NCBI GenBank assembly: GCA_016722465.1
Contig: JADKJC010000002.1
Location: 62,001-126,000, forward strand
Direction of reading: 5' to 3'
Length of the DNA stretch: 64,000 bases
Origin: Chitinophagaceae bacterium
GTDB taxonomy: Bacteria > Bacteroidota > Bacteroidia > Chitinophagales > Chitinophagaceae
This document shows positions 11,301 through 19,132 of the stretch, one piece after another. The translations under genes and the position numbers were made by a program. Numbering within the stretch: position 1 is the stretch's first letter; every line of letters begins with the position of its first letter. The notes beneath the pieces were generated by a model. It ran no database searches and was not told the DNA's origin. It worked only from the letters and a program-made list of their open reading frames with translations.

Positions 11301-13995
11301 AATACTGCAACTACAACTTATACTTTTACACCAACTGCAGGGCAATGTGCTGCAACAGTTACACTAACAATAACTGTCAACCCGGTTGTAACTCCAACAT
11401 TTAATCCTGTTGCCCCAATCTGCGCAGGTGATGCGTTGGCTGCATTACCAACAATATCTCTCAATGGCATCGCTGGTGCATGGTTGCCGGCGTTGAATAA
11501 TACTGCAACAACAACTTATACTTTTACACCAACCGCTGGGCAGTGTGCCGCAACAGCTTCATTAACGATAACAGTCAACCCGAACACTACCCCAACATTT
11601 AATCCTGTCGCTTCAATATGCGCAGGTGATGCGTTGGCTGCATTACCAACAATATCTCTCAATGGCATCGCTGGTGCCTGGTCGCCGGCGTTGAATAATA
11701 CTGCAACAATAACTTATACATTCACCCCAGCTGCCGGGCAATGTGCCGCAACAACTACATTAACCATTACGGTCAATCCGATTGTGACTCCAACATTTAA
11801 TCCGATTGCAGCAATCTGCGCAGGTGATGCGTTGGCTGCATTGCCAACAACATCTCTCAATGGTATCACAGGTGTTTGGTCGCCGGCGTTAAATAATACT
11901 GTAACTACAACTTATACTTTTACACCAACCGCTGGGCAATGTGCTGCAACTACTACATTGGCCATCACTGTCAATCCGGGAATTGCACCGGCTTTCAATC
12001 CGATCGGAGCATTGTGCCAAAACAGTACGGCCCCATTGCTGCCTGCCACTTCAAACAATGGCATCAGCGGAACATGGAGTCCTGCAGTTATAAATACATC
12101 AACAGTGGGAACTTCAACTTACACATTCACTCCGGCAGCAGGACAATGTGCAAGTTCAGTAACGCTTAATGTAACCATTGCAACACAGATCACTGCAGTT
12201 TTTACAGCAATCGGCCCTCTATGTGTTAATGCAACTCCGCCACCGTTACCTGCAATATCAAACAATGGCATCACAGGTACCTGGAGCCCGGCTACCATCA
12301 ACACGGCAACTGCAGGAACAAACACGTACACATTTACTCCTTCAACAGGTCAATGTGCAACTTCAGCTACAACGCTTAATGTAACCGTAACAACATCCAT
12401 CGTACCTGCCTTTAATACAGTTGCCGCAATATGCGCTGGCGATGCATTAGCTCCCCTGCCAGCAACATCGCTCAATGGCATTACAGGAACATGGTTACCA
12501 GCAGTGAATAATAATACAACAACTACTTATACATTTACACCAGCTGCCGGACAATGTGCTTCCACTTCTACACTATCCATCACCGTAAATCCGAACATCA
12601 CGCCAATATTCAGCACGGTGGGTTTTTTGTGCCAAAACAGCACACCTGCAGCATTACCGCTAATATCCAACAATGGTATCACAGGAATGTGGAACCCGGC
12701 AACAATAAATACATCAACAGTTGGCACAAGCACTTATACATTTACTCCGGCAGCCGGACAATGCGCAACAAGTGCAACATTAAACGTAACCATTGCAACA
12801 CAGATTACACCGGTGTTTACTGCAATTGCCCCACTTTGTCAAAACTCAACCACTCCACTATTACCTGCTACATCTAATAATGGTATTAATGGAACATGGA
12901 ACCCAGCAACGATCAACACTGCAACAACCGGAACAATCACATACACATTTACACCAACTGCAGGGCAGTGTGCTACAGCAGCGGTCACAACCAATGTAAC
13001 TGTTACAGCGGCTGTTACACCAACATTTAACCCTGTTGCTGCAATTTGTTCAGGTATAGCATTAGCTGCTTTACCAACTACATCATTGAATGGAATTACG
13101 GGGACTTGGAATCCTGCATTGAACAATACTGCAACAACAACTTACACATTTACACCTACAGCCGGGCAATGTGCAGCAACAACTACATTAACCATTAATG
13201 TTAACCCGGCTTCAACACCAACATTCAATCCTGTTCCTGCTATTTGCGCCGGCGCTGCATTAAATGCATTACCAACTACATCACTCAATGGAATTACTGG
13301 AAGTTGGTCGCCTGCATTGAACAATACTGCAACAACAACTTACACATTTACACCAGCTGCAGGGCAGTGCGCTGTCAGCACCACATTGATGATAACGGTT
13401 AACCCTGCATCTACACCAACATTCAATCCGGTTGCTACAATCTGCGCCGGTGCTGCATTAAATCCATTGCCAACAACATCACTCAATGGCATTACAGGCA
13501 CATGGAGTCCTGCATTGAATAATACCGCAACAACAACCTACACATTTACACCTGCGGCCGGGCAATGTGCTGCTACAACTACATTAACCATCACTATTAG
13601 CCCGAAGCTTACGCCCACATTTACCCCCGTTGCTGCAATCTGTACAGGCTCCGCATTGGCTGCATTACCAACAACGTCGTTGAATGGCATTGCAGGTACA
13701 TGGAGCCCAGCACTCAACAATACTGCAACTACAACTTATACATTTTCGACAGCTGCAGGACAGTGTGCAACAGGTGCAACCTTAATCATCACGGTAAACC
13801 CTGCCCTTACTCCAACGTTCAATCCGGTGGCTGCGATATGTACAGGAGCCACATTAATGCCTTTACTAACAAGGTCATTCAATGGCATCACCGGAACATG
13901 GAGCCCGGCAGTGAATAACACGACAACAACAACTTACACTTTTACGCCAGATGCAGGGCAATGCGCTGCAACAACAACGTTGGATATAACAGTGA
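7480..13995 (+). repeat. About 30 tandem copies of a 198-bp (66-residue) repeat
   Basis: Unit starts recur every 198 bp, for example CATTTAA at 7484 and 7682. Nine copies fill 7.48-9.24 kb, then a 540-bp non-repeat insert (fibronectin-like, then another beta-rich segment), then 21 more copies. Two subtypes are visible. Type A reads FNPVAAICSG...LNGITGTW...LNNTATTTY. Type B reads IGPLCQNSTAP...SNNGI.GTW...IATQIT and mostly occurs in pairs (near 10.79/10.99, 12.0/12.2 and 12.6/12.8 kb). Copies on the N-terminal side are nearly identical at DNA level and those near the C-terminus are more diverged, suggesting recent local amplification. Such an array is prone to mis-assembly. Confidence 0.9.
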
Positions 13996-14516
13996 ACCCT
14001 GCGCCGATTATTTTTGCCGGCAATGACACCATCATATCCATCAACGAGCCATTCACATTACACCCTGTTGATGTAAACAATGCCGGCTTCACTACTTACC
14101 TGTGGTCGCCACCGGATGGATTGAACAACCCGTTCATTCAAAACCCTGTTTCGGTTTTAAACAATGATGCCACCTACGTTGTTACCGCCACCACTGCAAA
14201 CGGGTGTGAAGCAACGGACGCTATTAATATCAGGATCAACAGGACTGCTGAAATATATGTACCATCTGCATTTACACCTGGCGGCAATAATCCTTTACTG
14301 CATGCTATACCTGTTGGTATTAAAACGTTCCACTACTTTGCAATCTATAACCGATGGGGGCAGGAGGTTTTCAAAACCAATAACCCGGCTGTTGGATGGA
14401 ACGGAATTTATAAAGGGATACTACAAAACAGTGCCGGCTACGTATGGATCGCCGAAGGCATTGATTTCAGGAACCGTATTATTTCAAGAAAGGGGAATAT
14501 AGTATTGATAAGATAA
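8343..14516 (+). CDS. Giant SprB-like surface adhesin, C-terminal section with T9SS type B sorting domain
   Basis: This frame continues the adhesin. The apparent start at 8343 is only where the frame reopens, because an extra G near 8352 and compensating indels near 8388-8400 restore it. It carries about 25 copies of the 66-residue repeat and one inserted non-repeat block (about 9.24-9.78 kb). The C-terminal domain runs over the last 90 or so residues, with YVPSAFTPGGNN, YNRWGQEVF and the final GNIVLIR. That end is the gliding-motility-associated C-terminal (CHU_C, T9SS type B) sorting signal, so the protein should be exported across the outer membrane and held at the surface. Thr, Ala and Asn dominate the composition. 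Joined with the preceding frame the product is about 4,330 residues. Confidence 0.85.
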   Translation: MELPGTWAPALNNTSNNNLYFTPTAGLCATTATLTITVNPNVTPTFNPVAAICSGAALSALPTTSLNGITGTWAPALNNTATTTYTFTPTAGLCASTTTLTITVNPNTTPTFNPVAAICSGAALSALPTTSLNGITGTWAPALNNTATTTYTFTPTAGLCATTTTLTITVNPNTTPTFNPVAAICSGAALAALPTTSLNGITGTWAPALNNTATTTYTFTPTAGLCATTTTLIITVNPNVTPTFNPVAAICSGAALAALPTTSLNGITGTWAPALNNTTTTTYTFTPTAGLCATTTTLTITVNPIVNATINCGVSTTSSVTFTWAIVTGATGYNISYQVNSNPIVNIGAIGNTLSYQVNSLAAGDNVTITVMPTGGAGSCFNAATATCTATACTPPTANISYAGPFCASVTTTQLVNLTGTGTFTGGTFSALPGLNINSSTGAITPSASTSGTYLVTYTVPASGGCPGVFATTSVTIDAVLTPTFNPVASICSGTALAALPTTSLNGITGTWNPALNNTSTTTYTFTPTAGQCAITTTLTITVNPNITPTFNPVAAICSGAALAALPTTSLNGITGTWAPALNNTATTTYTFTPTAGLCATTTTLTITVNPNITPAFNPVAAICSGAALSALPTTSLNGITGTWAPALNNTSTTTYTFAPTTGQCATTTTLTISVNPNVTPAFNPVAAICSGAALSALPTTSLNGITGTWAPALNNTATTTYTFAPTTGQCATTTTLTISVNPNVTPTFNPVAAICSGAVLAALPTTSLNGITGTWAPALNNTATTTYTFTPTAGQCATTTTLTISVNPNVTPAFNPIGSLCQNSTAPILPATSNNGITGTWNPAMISTASVGTITYTFTASAGQCATSATLNVTIATQITPVFTTIGPLCQNSTAPLLPAISNNGINGTWSPAIISTATIGTGTYTFTPATGQCATASVILNITIAGSITPTFNPVAAICSGDALAALPTTSLNGITGAWSPALNNTATTTYTFTPTAGQCAATVTLTITVNPVVTPTFNPVAPICAGDALAALPTISLNGIAGAWLPALNNTATTTYTFTPTAGQCAATASLTITVNPNTTPTFNPVASICAGDALAALPTISLNGIAGAWSPALNNTATITYTFTPAAGQCAATTTLTITVNPIVTPTFNPIAAICAGDALAALPTTSLNGITGVWSPALNNTVTTTYTFTPTAGQCAATTTLAITVNPGIAPAFNPIGALCQNSTAPLLPATSNNGISGTWSPAVINTSTVGTSTYTFTPAAGQCASSVTLNVTIATQITAVFTAIGPLCVNATPPPLPAISNNGITGTWSPATINTATAGTNTYTFTPSTGQCATSATTLNVTVTTSIVPAFNTVAAICAGDALAPLPATSLNGITGTWLPAVNNNTTTTYTFTPAAGQCASTSTLSITVNPNITPIFSTVGFLCQNSTPAALPLISNNGITGMWNPATINTSTVGTSTYTFTPAAGQCATSATLNVTIATQITPVFTAIAPLCQNSTTPLLPATSNNGINGTWNPATINTATTGTITYTFTPTAGQCATAAVTTNVTVTAAVTPTFNPVAAICSGIALAALPTTSLNGITGTWNPALNNTATTTYTFTPTAGQCAATTTLTINVNPASTPTFNPVPAICAGAALNALPTTSLNGITGSWSPALNNTATTTYTFTPAAGQCAVSTTLMITVNPASTPTFNPVATICAGAALNPLPTTSLNGITGTWSPALNNTATTTYTFTPAAGQCAATTTLTITISPKLTPTFTPVAAICTGSALAALPTTSLNGIAGTWSPALNNTATTTYTFSTAAGQCATGATLIITVNPALTPTFNPVAAICTGATLMPLLTRSFNGITGTWSPAVNNTTTTTYTFTPDAGQCAATTTLDITVNPAPIIFAGNDTIISINEPFTLHPVDVNNAGFTTYLWSPPDGLNNPFIQNPVSVLNNDATYVVTATTANGCEATDAINIRINRTAEIYVPSAFTPGGNNPLLHAIPVGIKTFHYFAIYNRWGQEVFKTNNPAVGWNGIYKGILQNSAGYVWIAEGIDFRNRIISRKGNIVLIR

Positions 14517-14526
14517 ACAACGGCTG

Positions 14527-15426
14527 TTATTGAAAAGCAGGATGAAATTTGGCAAGTGTATCCCGTAAGTATTTCCTGTCGAGGTGGGTATATATTTCAG
14601 TCGTGGTAATACTCTCGTGCCCCAGCATTTCCTGAACTGCTCTTAAATCTGCACCTCCCTCTACAAGGTGTGTGGCAAATGAATGACGGAATGTATGCGG
14701 CGAGATTGTTTTCGTTATACCAGCTTTCTTTGTCATTTGCTTGATTACCAAAAACACCATTACCCTGCTGAGTTTACTGCCCCGCCTGTTTAAAAACAAT
14801 ACATCTTCATTGCCCGGCTGTATGCTGATGTGTACCCTGATATCGTTCTTATAAATATTGATGTATTTTATGGCGTCGCTGCCGATGGGTACCAGTCTTT
14901 CTTTGTCGCCTTTACCAATCACCCTTACGAAACCAACATCCAGGTGAAGACAACTGATGCGGAGATTGACCAGTTCTGTTACCCTTAAACCGCAGCTGTA
15001 CAGCGTTTCAAGTATGGCTTTGTTACGGCCACCTTCAGGCGTACTCAAATCAATCTCATTGATGATGCGTTCAATTTCTTCAAAACTTAAAATATCGGGC
15101 AACGACCTTTTTAATTTCGGTGCTTCCAGCAATGCAGTGGGGTCAGTGCTGGTGATCTGTTCCAGTAAACAGTATTTAAAAAAACTTTTCAGCCCCGATA
15201 TGATCCTGGCCTGGGAGCCCGGCATCATGCCCAGTTCTGTTATCCATTTCAAAAAAACTTCAAGGTCTTTCAGCACTACTTCCTTTGGCACCCTCTTAAT
15301 ACCAGCCTGCTCAAAATAAGCATTGAGCTTTTCAATATCATGCAGGTAGGCATCCACTGAATTTTTACTCAGTGATTTTTCCAACTGGAGGTAAGCCTTA
15401 AACCCTTTTTTATACGGTTCCCACAT
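14527..15426 (-). CDS. xerD: Site-specific tyrosine recombinase XerD
   Basis: The 299-residue protein has the N-terminal SAM-like core-binding domain (about 1-90) and the catalytic domain with the full active-site set: R148 (CGLRVTEL), K172, H244 and R247 (HTFRHSFATHL), H270 (LGHESI) and nucleophile Y279 (IYTHLD). Length and motifs are those of chromosomal XerD, which resolves chromosome dimers at dif with XerC, rather than of a mobile-element integrase. It converges on the adhesin gene with only a 10-bp gap and no visible terminator between them. There are no attachment sites or phage genes nearby. Confidence 0.92.
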   Translation of the reverse strand: MWEPYKKGFKAYLQLEKSLSKNSVDAYLHDIEKLNAYFEQAGIKRVPKEVVLKDLEVFLKWITELGMMPGSQARIISGLKSFFKYCLLEQITSTDPTALLEAPKLKRSLPDILSFEEIERIINEIDLSTPEGGRNKAILETLYSCGLRVTELVNLRISCLHLDVGFVRVIGKGDKERLVPIGSDAIKYINIYKNDIRVHISIQPGNEDVLFLNRRGSKLSRVMVFLVIKQMTKKAGITKTISPHTFRHSFATHLVEGGADLRAVQEMLGHESITTTEIYTHLDRKYLRDTLAKFHPAFQ

Positions 15427-15605
15427 AACTGCAAATTACATCATGATTTTTATGATTGAAGTGATTGTGCTATTTGATTCATTGCAACTGCGTAATATGA
15501 TAGTTGCAATTACACTGAACAGTTACCTCTTTTAACTTTTCAACTTGTCAAACTGCCGAATTATCAACTTATTCCCTAATTTCGCCGGCATCCATTAAAT
15601 ACGTT

Positions 15606-16106
15606 ATGACAATCAACCTGAGTGCCTTCAAAAAAAAATTCCTGCTTAACAAAAGAGCATTCCGTTCTTTTTTAACACGATTAGAGAACAACCCGCCCAA
15701 AGGGCTTCATAAAACAATGGTGGAAGTGGACAAGGAAGTATGGGCTGAAACAGAATGCCTCACCTGTGGCAACTGCTGCAAAAAAATGACCCCAACTTTT
15801 ACAACAGCCGATATAAAGCGGATTGCAGGCTACTTCAATATGAAACCCGATGCCTTTAAAGAAAAATGGCTTACGTTCGATAAAAAAGAAGGTGACTGGC
15901 AAAATGTAAAACAACCCTGCCAGTTTTTAAACCTTAGCGACAATAAATGCAGCATCTATCCCATCAGGCCGGCAGATTGTGCAGGGTTTCCCCATCTCAC
16001 TAAAAAGAACCCTACTGACTATTTACACGTACACAAACAGAACATTGAGTACTGCCCCGCTACTTACAAGATGGTAGAGAAAATGCAGGAAAGAATGAAG
16101 AAATAA
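15606..16106 (+). CDS. YkgJ-family cysteine cluster protein
   Basis: The 166-residue protein carries the CxxCxxCC cluster (CLTCGNCC, about residues 56-63), then a spaced PCQFL, CSIYP and DCAGFP set of cysteines. This is the signature of the YkgJ/CxxCxxCC family, putative zinc- or iron-binding proteins of unassigned biochemical role. There is no signal peptide, so it is probably cytoplasmic. It is divergent from xerD and convergent with the YraN gene, 2 bp away. The name reflects family membership only. Confidence 0.8.
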   Translation: MTINLSAFKKKFLLNKRAFRSFLTRLENNPPKGLHKTMVEVDKEVWAETECLTCGNCCKKMTPTFTTADIKRIAGYFNMKPDAFKEKWLTFDKKEGDWQNVKQPCQFLNLSDNKCSIYPIRPADCAGFPHLTKKNPTDYLHVHKQNIEYCPATYKMVEKMQERMKK

Positions 16107-16108
16107 TC

Positions 16109-16465
16109 CTACAGGTACACATCTTCAATTAAAAAATATTCAACTGGTTCATTATTGATGATGGTAATGGACAATATATCAAACTGGATGCGCTTCCATT
16201 CAGGATGCAGGTATAAGTAGTGCTCTGCAGCATTGATCAGGTTCTGAATTTTCTTTGCTCCTACTTTCTCCTCGGGCTGCCCGTATTTTTTGGTTCGCCT
16301 GGTTTTTACTTCCACAAAATGCAGCACTTTGTTTTTATGGGCAATGATATCTACCTCCCAGTGAGAATGGCGCCAGTTCTTTTCCAGTATCACATAACCC
16401 TGCCCGGCAAAATATACTTCGCCCAGTTGCTCTCCCAGCCTGCCCGTATGTAAATGCTTTGCCAT
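16109..16465 (-). CDS. YraN/UPF0102-family nuclease-like protein
   Basis: The 118-residue protein begins HTGRLGEQLGEVYF, and has WEVDIIA, then FVEVKTR, matching the RecB-like nuclease fold of the UPF0102/YraN family (E..D..ExK arrangement: E in GRLGE, D in EVDII, E and K in VEVK). Members are predicted to be involved in DNA metabolism, but no specific substrate is established. Length is typical for the family. Confidence 0.85.
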   Translation of the reverse strand: MAKHLHTGRLGEQLGEVYFAGQGYVILEKNWRHSHWEVDIIAHKNKVLHFVEVKTRRTKKYGQPEEKVGAKKIQNLINAAEHYLYLHPEWKRIQFDILSITIINNEPVEYFLIEDVYL

Positions 16466-16572
16466 TGTTCGTATTACATTGATAAAGGTATCAACAACCT
16501 GTAGATAAATGCTGGTACTAATTGTTGGTTCACATTTTTTATTGCCTATTTTTGTGACCTAAAAATTAAGTG

Positions 16573-17151
16573 ATGAAGTTAGATAAATCGATCATAGCAA
16601 GTTTTGTATTACTGGTAGTGATTGCCTCTTTATACAGGATCATGCCCAACAGGCCCTGGGGCTTTGCCCCACAAATTGCCATGGCATTGTTCAGCGGCAG
16701 CATTGTTAAAGACAAAAAGTTCGCCTTCCTGATGCCGTTGTTTTCCATGTTGCTGTCAGATATCATCTACGAAGTATTATTCTCTTTAAAGATATCCAAC
16801 ATTGAGGGCTTTTACAGCGGCCAGTGGATCAACTACCTCCTGTTCATGGCAGTTACTTTAATTGGCTTTGCCATCAATAAAAGCAAATGGTTCAGCATAT
16901 TCGCCGGCTCGGTTGCAGGTGTGGTATTTTATTTCTTTGCATCCAACTTTGCCGTGTGGATCGGTGGTGGCCTGGCGCTGAACAACCTGCCGTATCCAAA
17001 AACTTTTGCAGGTTTAACCGAATGTATGACTGCCGGTTTGCCATTCCTGGGAGGAAGTTTCTATTCCACCATTGTATTTTGTGCGGTGTTGTTTGGAGGA
17101 TATCAGCTGTTCAGTGGATACTTAAACAGGAGGATTGCAGCAACTGCCTAA
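16573..17151 (+). CDS. DUF6580-family integral membrane protein
   Basis: The protein has about 192 residues from ATG 16573; an adjacent GTG at 16570 is also open. Four to six hydrophobic segments are visible: about residues 8-25, 50-65, 90-108, 112-135 and 160-180. The pattern RPWGFAPQIAMALF near the N-terminus and the glycine-rich GGSFYSTIVFC near the C-terminus fit DUF6580, a Bacteroidetes-wide membrane family whose layout recalls ECF-transporter S components. Function is unknown. A terminator follows immediately. Confidence 0.7.
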   Translation: MKLDKSIIASFVLLVVIASLYRIMPNRPWGFAPQIAMALFSGSIVKDKKFAFLMPLFSMLLSDIIYEVLFSLKISNIEGFYSGQWINYLLFMAVTLIGFAINKSKWFSIFAGSVAGVVFYFFASNFAVWIGGGLALNNLPYPKTFAGLTECMTAGLPFLGGSFYSTIVFCAVLFGGYQLFSGYLNRRIAATA

Positions 17152-17173
17152 TTAAAACATATTCTATATTATG

Positions 17174-17206
17174 AAAAGAGCCTGTATCAACTACAGGCTC
17201 TTTTTT
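17174..17206. terminator. Bidirectional terminator between the DUF6580 gene and plsX
   Basis: Perfect 13-bp stem (17174-17186 with 17192-17204, 5-nt loop) with A and T tracts on both sides. It serves the plus-strand membrane-protein gene and the minus-strand plsX, whose stop codon it touches. Confidence 0.85.
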
Positions 17207-18146
17207 AATTCGTAAATGCGTCCTGCATTTTTTTCAGCAGGTCCTTCTCTATCATTCGTTGTGCAATGGCGATCATATTTTTAAAAGCCGTGGCATGAGA
17301 TATCCCATGGCCGATTATTACAGGCTTGGCTACCCCCAGTACAGGTACACCACCATACATTTCAAAGTTAAAGCGGTCAAAATGTTCGTCTTCAATACCC
17401 CTTCTCTTTACAATATCATATACACTTTCCGCCATCTTCAATACTACATTACCAGTAAACCCTTCGCATACCATCACATCAGACTTATCCATCAAAATAT
17501 CACGGCCTTCGATATTTCCTACAAAATTGATGAGGCTATTTTCTTTGAGCAAAGGATAAGTTACCTGCGCCAGTATATTACCCTTCCCTTCTTCTTCACC
17601 GATATTTACCAGGCCAACTTTGGGATTTTCAATACCCAGGATATGCTCGGCAAATAAAGAACCCAATATGGCAAACTGGTTCAGGTTCTCCGGTTTGCAA
17701 TCTGCATTGATACCGGCATCCAGCAGTAAACCCAGGCTGCCGTTTTCCCTTGGGATATAAGCCCCAATAGTTGGCCGGCTTACACCTTCAATGGCTTTAA
17801 TGCTGAACAGTGCACCTACCATCATTGCCCCGGTATTACCTGCACTGATAAAAGCATCAATTTTTCCTGAAGCCAGCAGGTGAAAACCAATAGCAATGGA
17901 TGATTGCTGCTTTTCTTTTAAAGCTTTGGTAGGATGCTCATGCATTTCAATTACCTGTTCGGCATGAACGATCTGGATACTAGTTAGGGGAACAGCATGC
18001 GCTGCAAGCAGTTCTTCAATTGTTGCCTTATCACCAATAAGTGTAAGGCTGATGCCGGTTTGCGGATTGGAAAGATATTGGGCAACTCCTTTTACTGCTT
18101 CCAGCGGGGCATAATCGCCACCCATCATGTCAAGGCCTATGTTCAT
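17205..18146 (-). CDS. plsX: Phosphate acyltransferase PlsX
   Basis: The 313-residue protein starts MNIGLDMMGGDYAP and has ISAGNTGAMM, VCEGFTGNVVLK and HGISHATAF, all hallmarks of PlsX. PlsX converts acyl-ACP and phosphate to acyl-phosphate, the donor for PlsY in the first step of phospholipid synthesis at the membrane surface. It lies downstream of DUF177 and rpmF in the same orientation, the conserved bacterial order. An inverted repeat with a T run lies between rpmF and plsX, so read-through may be partial. fabH, often next, is absent because the operon ends here. Confidence 0.95.
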   Translation of the reverse strand: MNIGLDMMGGDYAPLEAVKGVAQYLSNPQTGISLTLIGDKATIEELLAAHAVPLTSIQIVHAEQVIEMHEHPTKALKEKQQSSIAIGFHLLASGKIDAFISAGNTGAMMVGALFSIKAIEGVSRPTIGAYIPRENGSLGLLLDAGINADCKPENLNQFAILGSLFAEHILGIENPKVGLVNIGEEEGKGNILAQVTYPLLKENSLINFVGNIEGRDILMDKSDVMVCEGFTGNVVLKMAESVYDIVKRRGIEDEHFDRFNFEMYGGVPVLGVAKPVIIGHGISHATAFKNMIAIAQRMIEKDLLKKMQDAFTN

Positions 18147-18167
18147 TGCAGGTTCTTTAAATGAAAA

Positions 18168-18210
18168 ATTCTAAGTTTTACATTCATTGACCGAATGTAA
18201 AACTTAGAAT
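18168..18210 (-). terminator. Intra-operon inverted repeat between rpmF and plsX
   Basis: A perfect 18-bp inverted repeat (18168-18185 with 18193-18210, 7-nt loop) is followed on the minus strand by a TTTTT run. It is low in GC but long, and could act as a terminator/attenuator or an mRNA-stability hairpin that separates ribosomal-protein expression from plsX. Confidence 0.6.
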
Positions 18211-18228
18211 GCAGTAATTGAAAAAATC

Positions 18229-18423
18229 TTATGCTTTAAGCGGTGCTTTTTCAGCTACCACCTGTCCTTTGTAGTATAATTTTCCTTCGCTGATGTGAGC
18301 ACGGTGACGTACATGTGTTAAGCCTGTTGTAGGATCTACTGATAAAGTAGTTTCCGAAGCTTTATAATGCGTCCTTCTCTTAGCGCTGCGTTGCTGCGAA
18401 TGGCGACGTTTGGGATTTGGCAT
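18229..18423 (-). CDS. rpmF: 50S ribosomal protein L32
   Basis: The 64-residue basic protein starts MPNPKRRHSQQRSAKRR, the L32 signature, with the expected HYKA and HRAHISEG segments. It lacks the CxxC zinc-binding pairs found in some L32 paralogues, so it is the zinc-independent form. It lies between DUF177 (24 bp upstream) and plsX, the usual order. Confidence 0.96.
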   Translation of the reverse strand: MPNPKRRHSQQRSAKRRTHYKASETTLSVDPTTGLTHVRHRAHISEGKLYYKGQVVAEKAPLKA

Positions 18424-18447
18424 ATCTCTAAGTTTTAAATGTTATTA

Positions 18448-19016
18448 TTATTGTTTATTCTTTTTTGTTTTTGGGCTCTTTTTAAACTGCTCCAGTCCTT
18501 TCCAGATGGCATTTGCATTATCCCCGTTCTCTTTGATCTCCATCGCCTTCAGTTTTTCAAGCACTTCCTGGTTACATTTTGCCCCCCCGTATTCTTCCGG
18601 GCTGCACATCTTTGCATTGGTACACTCCAGGCTAACAAATTCATAGATCCACTCGTTCAGGTGAAGGTGGCTTTCTGTTCTGGAGATATAATAAATGTCT
18701 GGGTCTTCTTCCTTTTCATTCATTTCATCAGGATTTTCTACCATCTTAACCACCATATTGAACTCATCCCACAGATCCATCTTCAATACATTACTGCAAC
18801 GGTCGCAAATTACATCTGCCTTCCCCCAATTTCAAACTTAAGGAGCATGAAACTGGTCTTCTTATCCAGTTGTAACTTAATGTTGGCAATACAGTTTGCA
18901 AATTCTTTTTTCCCATCAATACCAGCAAAGAACTTATCATCAACCTCGTAATTAAACTCATGAACCCCCGGCTTTAAACCAACAAAAGCTATCTCAAACA
19001 CATGTCTTTTACTCAT
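18448..19016 (-). CDS. DUF177/YceD-family protein, frameshifted
   Basis: Two frames together make one DUF177 protein. The first (19016 to about 18827) has GLKPGVHEF, FFAGIDGKKEF and FMLLKFEIGG. The second (about 18826 to 18448) has CDRC, then DEFNMVVKM and IYYISRTESHLHLNEWIYE, ending with MCSPEEYGG. The junction is the C run at plus-strand 18823-18827: one more C would fuse the frames and place KADVICDRC correctly. DUF177 (YceD) proteins are encoded next to rpmF across bacteria and are linked to ribosome assembly or rRNA processing. The single-base defect in so conserved a gene is probably a sequence error. Confidence 0.8.
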
Positions 19017-19132
19017 GACTTTTGGTTTAAAGGACGGCGAAGGTAGTGCATTTCACCGGAAAATTTGCACTCTTTCAACAAAATTACCTCAAAAATATCT
19101 TTACAGGGTGCATTTTCACTATTTTTAAAACC

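Noticed and set aside
7335..13921. Many minus-strand frames in the adhesin array with repeated text such as VGKAASAVPEQIAATGLNVGV
   Set aside because: They are reverse-strand shadows of the 198-bp repeat and recur with its period.
7480..13995. Direct repeats that might suggest a CRISPR-like array
   Set aside because: The units are 198 bp, contiguous, without spacers, and translate as protein repeats.
14527..15426. XerD as integrase of a mobile element
   Set aside because: Length and motifs are those of chromosomal XerD, and no attachment sites, phage or transposon genes are close.
18439..18951. 170-codon plus-strand frame over the DUF177 gene
   Set aside because: Antisense shadow of a conserved gene.
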